From assembly GCF_004212635.1 (NCBI RefSeq), contig NZ_PSRT01000009.1:35671-99670 (forward strand): a stretch of DNA of 64,000 bases, in the 5' to 3' direction. Shown here piece by piece: positions 51,391 to 59,842 of the stretch. Under the pieces are notes generated by a model. It did no database searches. It was not told the origin of the DNA and was given only the letters and a program-made list of their open reading frames with translations. Numbering within the stretch: position 1 is the stretch's first letter; each line of letters opens with the position of its first letter. This DNA is from Bradyrhizobium genosp. SA-3 (GTDB lineage Bacteria; Pseudomonadota; Alphaproteobacteria; Rhizobiales; Xanthobacteraceae). The position numbers and the translations under genes were made by a program.

Positions 51391-54300
51391 GTGGCAGCAG
51401 TCCATCTCGACTTCCAACGCATTCGTTCCTTCGGAGGGTCTCAAAACTACGCCTTCGAGGAGCTGTGCTCGCAGCTTGCAGCGCTGGAGCCCCGGTCATC
51501 GGGTGATGTTTTCTACCGGAAGGGCGTCGGAGCGGACGCAGGCGTCGAGTGCTTTATGCGGCACGGCGACGGCTCGGAGACGGGCTGGCAGACAAAGTAT
51601 TTCTTCAAATTTGACGCAGGTCAGGTTGCGCAGCTCGACAAGTCCATCGAGCAGGGGCTGGCCAAGCATCCGCGGCTCAACCGGTATATTGTCTGCATAC
51701 CCTTTGATCTGTTCGACCAGCGTTCCGGTAAAGGCAAGACCCAACTTGAGCGCTGGCGGGATTGGGTCAAAAAATGGCGAGCCGCGGCAACAAAGGCCAA
51801 ACGGAAACTCACCATCGAGCTCTGGGGGCATTCCGAACTGGTTGAACGGTTGGGCCGCGACAATCCGCTCTATTCGGGCAGGGCGGCTTTCTGGTTCGAT
51901 GAGACCTTTCTCACTTCTGCGTGGTTTAAGAGCCGGTTTGAGCGGGCACGCGATAGCCTCGGCCAGCGCTATATTCCTGAAACGAACGTCGAGCTGCCTA
52001 TCCGCCGTACCATCCTCGGCCTGTGCCGTGACCCGGCCCTCGTCAACGAGGTGCAGGCGTGGGGTGAGAAACTGGAAGAGGCCCGTTACGACGTAATCGA
52101 TCGTCTGAACCGGTTAAACGCGGGCGCGGTACTGGCAGCCGAAATCGCGGCGGTTGAGGCAACGACGAGCGCGCTCAGCTCGCTGTTGTCGGCGACGCCG
52201 GATGATCCCGCCTATGTGTTTCCCGTTGAGCGCCTTCAGTCGCTAGGGAGCGATGCGCTGGTTGCGGCCGGGCAAGCCATGCGGACTGTTCGTAATCTCA
52301 ATCCGCCGCCTCCGAAAAGCGACGATGATGTACGGTACCTGTACCACGAGATGCGCGGGCTCGAGGAAGCGTTGGACGTCATCATCGACGGGGTGGCCGG
52401 TGATAGCTGGCGCCTGGTGAACGGCCGACGGGCGTTGGTGACAGGGCCGGCCGGCATCGGCAAATCACATCTGTTCGGGGATGCCGTCGATCATCAGGTC
52501 GCGAATGGCCGCCCGTCGCTTCTTATTCTCGGCGGCACGCTGATTGATGACGACCCGTGGGCGCAAATCATCAAGCAGCTTGATCTGCAAATCTCTGTAG
52601 AGAAATTCCTCGGCGCCCTCGACGCCGCAGCGCAGGCGGCAGGTGCCCGGGCCGTCATTTTTGTCGACGCCATCAACGAGCGGCATGGAATCGCCATCTG
52701 GTCACACCGGCTGGCCGCGTTTCTCAAGACCATCGAGGATTTCCCGCGCGTCGCCCTCGCCTTGTCGTGCCGCTCGACTTATTTGCCGTACATCCTGCCG
52801 GCGGGCCCTGGGCCCGATTTGACTCAAGTCGAGCATGTGGGATTTGCCGGCCGTGCGGCAGAGGCCGCCCGCTACTATCTTGATAAGCGCGGCATTGTGC
52901 GCATGGCGGCACCGAACCTTATCCCGGAATTTGAGAACCCGCTCTTTCTCAAGACCTGTTGTGACTATCTAGAAAAGGAACAGATTCAGGAATTTCCACG
53001 CGGCATGCGCGGGGTAACGGAGATCTTCGGCTTCTACTCGGAAGCCGTTGCAAAATCCGTCGAGCGGCAGCTCGGGCTCGACCATAAGCTTGGCAGGGTC
53101 GCCAAAGCGCTGGAGACGCTTGCGGCCGCTTTCGATGAGGGGGAACGCGGCTACCTCGAATACGATAAGGCCGATGCGCTCATGGAGGCCATCGCTCCGG
53201 CGCATGGCGTGTTTGAACGAAGTCTGCTCGCCAGGCTGGTCAGCGAAGGAGTCTTGGCGGATGAACCCGTGACGGGAGATGGTGGGGCTATCGTCCCCAT
53301 CGTGCGCTTTTCGTTCGAGCGGTATAGCGACCATCGCATTGCGCGCCAGCTTCTTGACAAGCATCTTGATGTATCGGTGCCGAAGGATTCGTTTTTGCCG
53401 GGGACGCCGTTGGCGGCCTACCTCGAAAACGAGAACGCTTATCAGCATGCGGGCGTTCTGGAAGCGATGGCGGTCCAGTTGCCGGAGCGCTGCGGGCTCG
53501 AACTCCCGGACGCCATGCCAAGGCCGCGGAACAAGCCGCTCCTGCTGCGCGTGTTTGTTGGCAGTGTGCTTTGGCGCGAGCAGCGTGCATTCACGCAGCG
53601 AACCCTTGATTTGTTGAAGGATGCTTCGCGCTCCTCGGGCCGTAACGAGGCCATGCGCACGCTGCTTGCCGTCGCGAGCGAGCCGGACAATGCGTTTAAT
53701 GCTGAATATTTGCACGGAAGGCTTGTCAAGCGAGCTATGCCGCAGCGGGACAAGATTTGGTCGATATATGTTGCTCAGGAGGGCGACGAAGAGGACAGCC
53801 CCATCGAGACCTTGATTAGCTGGACTCTCCAGAACGGCTTTGAAGTAATCGAAGAGACACGCGCCGAACTTGCCGCCATCGCGTTGAGCTGGCTGTTTAC
53901 GACAAGCCACCGTCTTATCCGGGACCGGGCTACGAAGGCGCTGGCGGCGTTGCTGGCCACGCGGCTGACAATGGCGGTGAGCCTCATTCGTCGTTTTCAG
54001 AATATCGATGATCCCTACATCCTCGACCGTGTCATGGCTGCCGCCTATGGGGCCGCCTTGCAGGGAATGGTGAAGGATGGGTTGGGTGAGCTGGCGGAAG
54101 CGGCGTACCGTTGCGTGTTCGATCGCGATGAAGCGCTTGTCCACGTCCTTATTCGTGACCACGCACGCGGAATTATCGAGCTTGCCTATATGAGGGGCGT
54201 ATTGCCGGCAGGCGTCGATCTAACACGGGCCCGGCCTCCGTATCGCAGCCCATCGGGCATTGAGGATGTGCCGGATGCCGTCATTGCGACCTATGTGCAG

Positions 54301-56217
54301 GAATACGCCCCAGGAAAGAGCTTTCGCGATGATATCGTGAACTCCAGCGTGAACGACGGAGATTTCGCACGCTATGTTGTTGACGGCCCGGTCGGAAAAT
54401 TTAGCGCGTTTCCAATCACCCTCATTGAGCAGAGCCAGGAGCAAATCTATCGCAATTGGGTCAGCGATGTGGTTGGCCGGATCCCGAATGCGGAAGCGCG
54501 TCTCAGCGAACTCATCGTAGCCTGCGATGCGTGGCGGGCCAATCAGGGACCCATAGCTCCTTTCAGGTTCAAGTTCCTGACCGTCGATGACTCAGGGCAG
54601 GAAAAAGATGAAGTCGAAGACAACGGAGATTTTGAAGAAGAGGATGTGAGCCGGTTCGAGCAAGCCGTCGATGAAGCGGAAGCGCGGTTGCGGGCCACTT
54701 TGGGTGAGGCCGAATGGCTGGAGTACAATAGCCGGGCTCGCCATGTTGTTCGCAACGATTTGCGCGGCGCAAAGCGTTACTACGTCTGGCCACCATCCTT
54801 TGAACGGATGCGGGCGCGGCGTTGGGTTTGCAAGCGTGCCCACGATTTCGGCTGGACACCGGAACTGTTCGGAGAATTTGACCGAAATTACGGGAACAGA
54901 GACAGGACGAATCATCGGATCGAGCGCATTGGGAAAAAGTATCAATGGATAGCCTTTCACGAGTTGCTAGCTCGTTTAGGCGATAACTTTTGCTTCGTTG
55001 GATCGAGTCGCGACGACGAGCTGCGTATCTTTCAGGGGCCATGGCAGGTGAGCCGGCGTGATATCGATCCCTCCCTTTTTGTCACAAAGAGCCCGAAGGA
55101 AGCCCGGCAGAGCGACCGGACATGGTGGATGCCGGCTCAGGTGAACCTCCGCGCAATGTCGCCTGAGGCGCGTCTCGCGTGGCTCGATACGCCGGACGAT
55201 ATGGTCAATGACGCATCGTTGCTAAGCGTGACGGATCCGAAGACGGGCCGGACATGGCTCGTCGTCGATGAGTTCGAGCGCTGGAACTGCTGGGTCATGC
55301 GAGAAGGTGAGCGGATGCTCGACCGGCAAACGGCATTTGAGATTCGCTGCTTTCTGGTGCGAGCCGCAGACCGCAACAAGGTTGTACAGGAATTATCCGG
55401 CAAGCTATTTAGAAGGCATTCCGATCTGCCTGAACTGGACAAGTCGTCTGACGGCTATATTGGCGAATACCCCTGGCATCCGCTGTATCACGATTTGTCC
55501 GCGTGGATGAGCCCTGAAGATTGGAACGGATTGGTCGTTGATATTCAGCTTATGGTTACAGACTATCTCGCGGAGCGCAGTGGTCACGACTATTCAATCG
55601 AGGAATCCTTCAGCTTCAGCGTGCCTGCACCGGGGCTGATTGCCGGGCTTGAGCTGCACCTTTCAAACGGGCGGGACCTTTCCTATTCGGATGATGGGGG
55701 TACGATACTCTTTTTCGATCCGTCAACGCACGAAGCGGGACCTGGCGCCGCTCTGGTGGACCGTGACGCGTTTCTGTCGTTCCTCGCACGTGAAGGGCTT
55801 GAAGCCATCTGGATTATCGCCGGGGAGAAGGAAGCGCACGGCGGAAGAAAGCACCGCGAGGGCTGGGGCGGCTCAAAGAGCTTTACGTCCATCTATTGGC
55901 TGGCCGATGGCAAATTCCATCGCAACGATTTTGTGGAACGCGAACAGCCAAGACATGAGCAGCTCGAAAGGTTCTATGATGAGCCCGGCATGCCCGTGCC
56001 ACCAGCTCGCGCGAAAAAGCCGTCATCCGCATCGGGGGGGAAGAAGAAGGGCTCAACCAGGAAGAGCGGCGCTTCACGACCAGCGCGCACGGCAACAGCC
56101 AAGAAGCCTAAGGCCAAGTCAAAGGCCAAGGCCAAGGTGAAGCCGAAGCGCGCAAAGAGAGCGGCGCGGCTAGTGCCAAAGAAGGCAAAAAAAGCGAAGC
56201 GGAAGCCCCACCGTTAG
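51391..56217 (+). CDS. Avs-like nuclease-STAND ATPase with a basic tail
   Basis: The protein has 1608 residues from GTG 51,391. The N-terminus is a PD-(D/E)xK nuclease-like domain: NYAFEELCSQLA, Asp49 and Glu53 in GADAGVECF, and WQTKYF with Gln67 and Lys69. The ATPase has Walker A GPAGIGKS at 352-359 and Walker B VIFVDAINE at 422-430, then ALSCRST, typical of STAND proteins. Over 1000 residues of probable helical repeats follow, the usual sensor region. This is the layout of Avs (AVAST) proteins, which detect phage proteins and then cut DNA. Residues 1541-1608 form a Lys/Ala/Arg/Pro tail like histone H1, which I do not know in Avs. The subtype is unclear. Confidence 0.7.
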   Translation: MAAVHLDFQRIRSFGGSQNYAFEELCSQLAALEPRSSGDVFYRKGVGADAGVECFMRHGDGSETGWQTKYFFKFDAGQVAQLDKSIEQGLAKHPRLNRYIVCIPFDLFDQRSGKGKTQLERWRDWVKKWRAAATKAKRKLTIELWGHSELVERLGRDNPLYSGRAAFWFDETFLTSAWFKSRFERARDSLGQRYIPETNVELPIRRTILGLCRDPALVNEVQAWGEKLEEARYDVIDRLNRLNAGAVLAAEIAAVEATTSALSSLLSATPDDPAYVFPVERLQSLGSDALVAAGQAMRTVRNLNPPPPKSDDDVRYLYHEMRGLEEALDVIIDGVAGDSWRLVNGRRALVTGPAGIGKSHLFGDAVDHQVANGRPSLLILGGTLIDDDPWAQIIKQLDLQISVEKFLGALDAAAQAAGARAVIFVDAINERHGIAIWSHRLAAFLKTIEDFPRVALALSCRSTYLPYILPAGPGPDLTQVEHVGFAGRAAEAARYYLDKRGIVRMAAPNLIPEFENPLFLKTCCDYLEKEQIQEFPRGMRGVTEIFGFYSEAVAKSVERQLGLDHKLGRVAKALETLAAAFDEGERGYLEYDKADALMEAIAPAHGVFERSLLARLVSEGVLADEPVTGDGGAIVPIVRFSFERYSDHRIARQLLDKHLDVSVPKDSFLPGTPLAAYLENENAYQHAGVLEAMAVQLPERCGLELPDAMPRPRNKPLLLRVFVGSVLWREQRAFTQRTLDLLKDASRSSGRNEAMRTLLAVASEPDNAFNAEYLHGRLVKRAMPQRDKIWSIYVAQEGDEEDSPIETLISWTLQNGFEVIEETRAELAAIALSWLFTTSHRLIRDRATKALAALLATRLTMAVSLIRRFQNIDDPYILDRVMAAAYGAALQGMVKDGLGELAEAAYRCVFDRDEALVHVLIRDHARGIIELAYMRGVLPAGVDLTRARPPYRSPSGIEDVPDAVIATYVQEYAPGKSFRDDIVNSSVNDGDFARYVVDGPVGKFSAFPITLIEQSQEQIYRNWVSDVVGRIPNAEARLSELIVACDAWRANQGPIAPFRFKFLTVDDSGQEKDEVEDNGDFEEEDVSRFEQAVDEAEARLRATLGEAEWLEYNSRARHVVRNDLRGAKRYYVWPPSFERMRARRWVCKRAHDFGWTPELFGEFDRNYGNRDRTNHRIERIGKKYQWIAFHELLARLGDNFCFVGSSRDDELRIFQGPWQVSRRDIDPSLFVTKSPKEARQSDRTWWMPAQVNLRAMSPEARLAWLDTPDDMVNDASLLSVTDPKTGRTWLVVDEFERWNCWVMREGERMLDRQTAFEIRCFLVRAADRNKVVQELSGKLFRRHSDLPELDKSSDGYIGEYPWHPLYHDLSAWMSPEDWNGLVVDIQLMVTDYLAERSGHDYSIEESFSFSVPAPGLIAGLELHLSNGRDLSYSDDGGTILFFDPSTHEAGPGAALVDRDAFLSFLAREGLEAIWIIAGEKEAHGGRKHREGWGGSKSFTSIYWLADGKFHRNDFVEREQPRHEQLERFYDEPGMPVPPARAKKPSSASGGKKKGSTRKSGASRPARTATAKKPKAKSKAKAKVKPKRAKRAARLVPKKAKKAKRKPHR

Positions 56218-56435
56218 GCGGGGTGCAGCATGCTTCGAAGCTGGCAAGTGGTCGCGCTTGTCTTAGAAAGGTCAGCCCGCCTCGTCCACGCGCCGGACAA
56301 GGGCGTGGATCAGCACCGTGGTGCAGGGCGCGCACACAGCCGGAGTAGGTTTTTGCGCAGCCCCTTCGAGCCGCTGTAGGTAAGCGGCCCAGTGCTACAT
56401 GAGTGCGAATCAGGTGGCGTCAGCTAAGATGGCTG

Positions 56436-57257
56436 ATGTTTCAATTGCCGCTCCATTCTGACCGGAAGTATCCACCGGCGAACCGTTGTATCTACTGCGG
56501 TTGCGAAGATGCTCTTACGGACGAGCATATTATTCCATTAGGACTCGGCGGCCGCTGGTTATTGCCAAAAGCGAGTTGCCGACCTTGTGCAGCCATCACG
56601 GCCACATTCGAGGGGGTTGTGCTTCGCACCATGCTTGGACCGCTGCGAATGTATTACTCGCTGCCCACACGTCGTAAGAAGCAAAGGCCCGAGAAGCTTC
56701 CCCTGAAGGTTAAGCTCACTCCAGATTCCGACTTTTCATTCATTGATGTGGATCAGGAGATCTATCCGTTTCTCATCCTGTTTCCCAATCTAGCCATGCC
56801 GGATGAGTTGACGGGCGATGTCACAGAAGGGGAGCGTGGCGCCAAAGTGAAGACGCTTTGGATTAGGGCTGCGTCCTTTCAGGATGGGATCATGCCTCAT
56901 CTGGAGAGGCTCACTCGCCACTTGGGCGTCGCCTACATCGAGCCGCAGGCCCATTTTATCGCGCCACCATTTTTCCGAATGCTAGCGAAAATCGCGCACG
57001 CGTTTGCTGTTGCAGAGATGGGTGTCGGAGCGTTTCAACCATTTCTTCTGCCGCTTATTCTGAGAGAAGAAACATCAAATAGTGTGCAATATATCGGAGG
57101 GATCCCGGGTACTGAGCCGGTGGGCGCAGGACTTCACGAGTTGGCGCTAATCCCTGACCAAGGTCCGTCCCAGGACGTCATCGCAGTTCGCATTCGTTTG
57201 CTCGCTCTTTTGGAGACGCCAACCTATTTTGTCGCAATAGGACGACGAGCCAGATGA
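56436..57257 (+). CDS. HNH-nuclease-like protein
   Basis: The 273-residue protein has an N-terminal HNH-type zinc finger: CIYCG (Cys18, Cys21), LTDEHIIPLGLGGRWLLP with Asp29, Glu30 and His31, and ASCRPCAAITATFEG (Cys48, Cys51). The rest (KTLWIRAASFQDGIMPHLER, AKIAHAFAVAEMGV) has no motif I recognise. HNH domains nick or cut DNA. The stop overlaps the DUF4238 start by ATGA, so the two products probably act together. The start lacks a strong ribosome site. It lies 218 bases after the STAND gene and could depend on its transcript. Confidence 0.75.
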   Translation: MFQLPLHSDRKYPPANRCIYCGCEDALTDEHIIPLGLGGRWLLPKASCRPCAAITATFEGVVLRTMLGPLRMYYSLPTRRKKQRPEKLPLKVKLTPDSDFSFIDVDQEIYPFLILFPNLAMPDELTGDVTEGERGAKVKTLWIRAASFQDGIMPHLERLTRHLGVAYIEPQAHFIAPPFFRMLAKIAHAFAVAEMGVGAFQPFLLPLILREETSNSVQYIGGIPGTEPVGAGLHELALIPDQGPSQDVIAVRIRLLALLETPTYFVAIGRRAR

Positions 57258-58159
57258 ACGAGCCTCGCGATCACCATTACGTTCCGCAATTCTTCCTCCG
57301 CAATTTCGCAACGGACCCCGAGAAGCGGAAAATAACGACCGTCGCGAAGAACGGAGAGTTTGCGGTCTGGGCGGAGCGCTCAATCGAGAGTCTCGGATTT
57401 GAGCGTGACCTCTACGTCTTCATGCAGGGAAAGATACCGGTATCGGTTGAGAGCAGGATCAACAGCCGCATCGAAACGCCGATATCTCGAAGCGATACCT
57501 GGGCAAAGATTGCAAGCGGGCGAACCGAGGCGCTGGATAGATCCGACAAAGCGATTCTCTACGCGCTCATCCGGCACTTGGAAGCGCGGACTCCCCACTA
57601 TCATGCAACCAATATGGAGCTCGCGAAATTTGCGGCGTCGCCAGCCAGCCCTATTCCCTTCTCGGACCAAGAGCGCATCCAGTATTCGGAGATGCGATCC
57701 GCCCCCGAATTGGCGAAAGAGTTCTTCACCTATATGGCGTCGTCACTGGAGTGGACGGAACAGAACTTTCGTGGATCAGGGATCATGATTATGCGGTCGA
57801 AGATTCGGCTTCGCTCATCGAGCACGCCGGTATTAGTGATCCCCGCGCCATCAGACCCGAGGCTTTGGCTGCCGTTCCCCGGAATGACGCCCTTTCAGTA
57901 CATCTTGACTTTGACGCCGACGACGATGGTTAGCCTTGTCCTCGGTGATTTTGATGATGCTTTCGCCAACTTCGAGGCCGAGCCGAACGTATCACGGGGG
58001 ATAAGTCGGTATTTCGTCGGTCAGTTCGGCCACAGCAGCTCCACCCGCCATTTGATTACCGATCGGGACGGCCTGTCCGAGGAGATGGCTTGGGCTCACT
58101 TCCAAACCCTTAAGGACAGTCCACGAAAAATAGTATTCCGCAGAAATAGTACCGCCTGA
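57254..58159 (+). CDS. DUF4238 protein
   Basis: The 301-residue protein starts MNEPRDHHYVPQFFLRNFAT, the HHYVP motif that marks DUF4238. It continues with RDLYVFMQGKIPVSVESRIN, LYALIRHLEARTP and LTLTPTTMVSLVLGD. The family has no established activity that I know of; the paired His at the start suggest metal binding. It is coupled by ATGA overlap to the HNH gene. Both are on the same strand as the STAND gene. Confidence 0.8.
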   Translation: MNEPRDHHYVPQFFLRNFATDPEKRKITTVAKNGEFAVWAERSIESLGFERDLYVFMQGKIPVSVESRINSRIETPISRSDTWAKIASGRTEALDRSDKAILYALIRHLEARTPHYHATNMELAKFAASPASPIPFSDQERIQYSEMRSAPELAKEFFTYMASSLEWTEQNFRGSGIMIMRSKIRLRSSSTPVLVIPAPSDPRLWLPFPGMTPFQYILTLTPTTMVSLVLGDFDDAFANFEAEPNVSRGISRYFVGQFGHSSSTRHLITDRDGLSEEMAWAHFQTLKDSPRKIVFRRNSTA

Positions 58160-58461
58160 ATGATGCCAGAATGGGGCCGTCCCGTCCATCGCCCCCGATC
58201 TTTCGTGCCTAAACCGTCCGACCGGGCGCTTATGCGCAAGCGCCGCGAGGGAGAGGTTTGTCCCTTGCAAAGCCGAGCCCGTGCGGCTCGAGCCGCACAA
58301 GAGCGGAGTTTCAGGCGCATCAGCAACCAATCGCTTGCTTGGAAAAAATAAAACGTCGTATCCTTCATACGATTGCACGCCCACCGGCAAGCGCCAGACC
58401 TGCGAGCGAACAAGAGTTGTGCCGGTCCGTTCTCCATGTTTTCTGACGAGATAAGTGCATT
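58160..58461. other. Spacer with a palindrome before the 58,462 gene
   Basis: The 302 bases contain an 18-base perfect palindrome (58,281-58,298) and an AT-richer part near 58,340-58,380 that may hold a promoter. No gene is supported. Confidence 0.5.
58281..58298. repeat. Perfect 18-bp palindrome
   Basis: GTGCGGCTCGAGCCGCAC is its own reverse complement. Its arms match the GTGCGGC/GCCGCAC hairpin that ends the interspersed repeat, so it is probably a decayed repeat rather than an operator. Confidence 0.6.
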
Positions 58462-59400
58462 ATGAGCTACTATGTACGTGCAAGCGACGCGATGCCGTTG
58501 CAGGTTTGGAGAATTGATGATGTGTCGGCGACGTGCCTGGGCGTAACTAATCCCGAAAACGGCGCTGGAACATACTTCAAGGCCCAGCCGGGCGAACCGA
58601 TATTGGATGCTATCAAGCGTCAGGCCACGAGTTGGTTTGCGACAGATGGCCAAAGCCCATTTCACAAGAGCCCCTTGAAGCCGGGAGAGTTTTTCCCTCG
58701 GATGGCGCGGCCAACGAATGAATGGTCAAGCGCTCCTATCGGCTTCAATCCCGGTGTTGAGCGCGATTTCGCCTTCATCGCAACCGCGCGCGGGCAAATG
58801 AAAGCACTTACCCGGCAGCTTGATCGGATTTGCCAAACCGTTCATCCAAGCGAGGGAACGCTGAAAACATACGGGCACGATATCAGAAATCTTCTGATTC
58901 TCGCGTGCACCGAGGTAGAGATGCATTGGCGCGGCGTTCTCTCCGCTAACGGATCTCTAAGAGACCGATATGATACCCGCGACTACGTGAATCTGCGATC
59001 CGCCATGAAGCTCGACCAATACGAGGTATCATTCTCCAATTTCCCCTGGCTTTCACCTGTTCGTCCATTTGGCGGCTGGGGCTACACCGGCAGGCCTAGT
59101 CAGGATCTGGAGTGGTACTACGCGTACAACGCGGTAAAGCATGATCGAGAAAACAGCTTTGAGAGAGCAACGTTGGCGCATTGCTTTGCCGCAGTGAGCG
59201 CCTGCTTTGTCATGATAACGGCGCAGTTCGGTTCTGCGGCGGGCATCGATGGGGGTATTGAAACAGGAGCGTTTTTTCAGATTGTGGCTGTGCCGGAATG
59301 GGCACTGTCGGAGATCTACCTGGCTGTCAGTGATGAGCACCACAAAAGCTGGTGTCCGATAAATTTCGATTTCAGCGCAGGGAAAATCACAGGAGGCTGA
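58462..59400 (+). CDS. Unrecognised protein with a HEPN-like motif
   Basis: I do not recognise this 312-residue protein. It starts MSYYVRASDAMPLQVWRIDD. The C-terminal half is helical and holds HDIRNLLILACTEVEMHWRG (139-158) and YYAYNAVKHDRENSFERATL (219-238). An Asn-x-x-Lys-His-x-Arg string in a helix occurs in some HEPN-like proteins, but it is too short to decide. No signal peptide or membrane segment is clear. It follows the HNH/DUF4238 pair on the same strand and converges with the GNAT gene. A defence role is inference from position. Confidence 0.65.
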   Translation: MSYYVRASDAMPLQVWRIDDVSATCLGVTNPENGAGTYFKAQPGEPILDAIKRQATSWFATDGQSPFHKSPLKPGEFFPRMARPTNEWSSAPIGFNPGVERDFAFIATARGQMKALTRQLDRICQTVHPSEGTLKTYGHDIRNLLILACTEVEMHWRGVLSANGSLRDRYDTRDYVNLRSAMKLDQYEVSFSNFPWLSPVRPFGGWGYTGRPSQDLEWYYAYNAVKHDRENSFERATLAHCFAAVSACFVMITAQFGSAAGIDGGIETGAFFQIVAVPEWALSEIYLAVSDEHHKSWCPINFDFSAGKITGG

Positions 59401-59431
59401 GCGGGGAGCACGCTTCCGCTCGTCAGCCAGT

Positions 59432-59842
59432 CTATATCGTCTTCTCCAAATCGGTTTGGGAGTCAGACCGGGTAGTGTACCCGTGACGTCGGTACCACGC
59501 GATGAGGCGCTCCTCGGGGAATCCGGGCTCGAGCGGACGTGGATAAAGTGTCACGCGCTCGTAACCTTCCGTGCGGGCAATAGCCTCGACCTTATCGAGT
59601 AGCTGCGCGCCGAGGCCAGAGCCGCGGAGACTGGCGGGAACGAATAGTTCGTAAAGGACAAGACAGCCAAGCTCCGCAATATCGTCGAGCGCGACGAAGC
59701 CGATCTCGGAACCGTCCCGATAGGCGATATACTGAGTGGTGCGCTTTCCTCGTTTGCTGGTGGCAATGCGCTTGCGAATTTCTGCGTCATTGCAAGAAAC
59801 GTCATCACCGATTGCGACGAGCGTAATTGCTAGAATTTCCAC
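59432..59842 (-). CDS. GNAT-family acetyltransferase
   Basis: The 136-residue protein is a small GNAT enzyme: IAYRDGSEIGFVALDD, LYELFVPASLRGSGLGAQLL with the RGSGLG acetyl-CoA loop near 73-78, and ERLIAWYRRHGYT at the end. It transfers an acetyl group from acetyl-CoA; the acceptor is unknown. Its ATG lies 13 bases inside the end of the HEPN gene, so translation is coupled. Small GNAT proteins can be toxins, modifiers or unrelated enzymes; the overlap suggests that it belongs to the helicase-HEPN unit. Confidence 0.82.
   Translation of the reverse strand: MEILAITLVAIGDDVSCNDAEIRKRIATSKRGKRTTQYIAYRDGSEIGFVALDDIAELGCLVLYELFVPASLRGSGLGAQLLDKVEAIARTEGYERVTLYPRPLEPGFPEERLIAWYRRHGYTTRSDSQTDLEKTI

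Noticed and set aside
50108..51499. Longer start for the DUF2971 protein
   Set aside because: The first 142 codons show no family features and cross the divergent promoter region. ATG at 51,073 has a good ribosome site.
51323..52096. Second plus-strand frame within the start of the STAND gene
   Set aside because: Low-complexity Ser/Arg-rich product. The overlapping frame carries the nuclease and ATPase motifs.
52969..54162. 397-codon minus-strand frame inside the STAND gene
   Set aside because: It is antisense to the helical region, without ribosome site or motifs.
58281..58298. Perfect palindrome as an operator of the next gene
   Set aside because: Its sequence equals the end hairpin of the interspersed repeat, and it lies more than 160 bases from the start codon.
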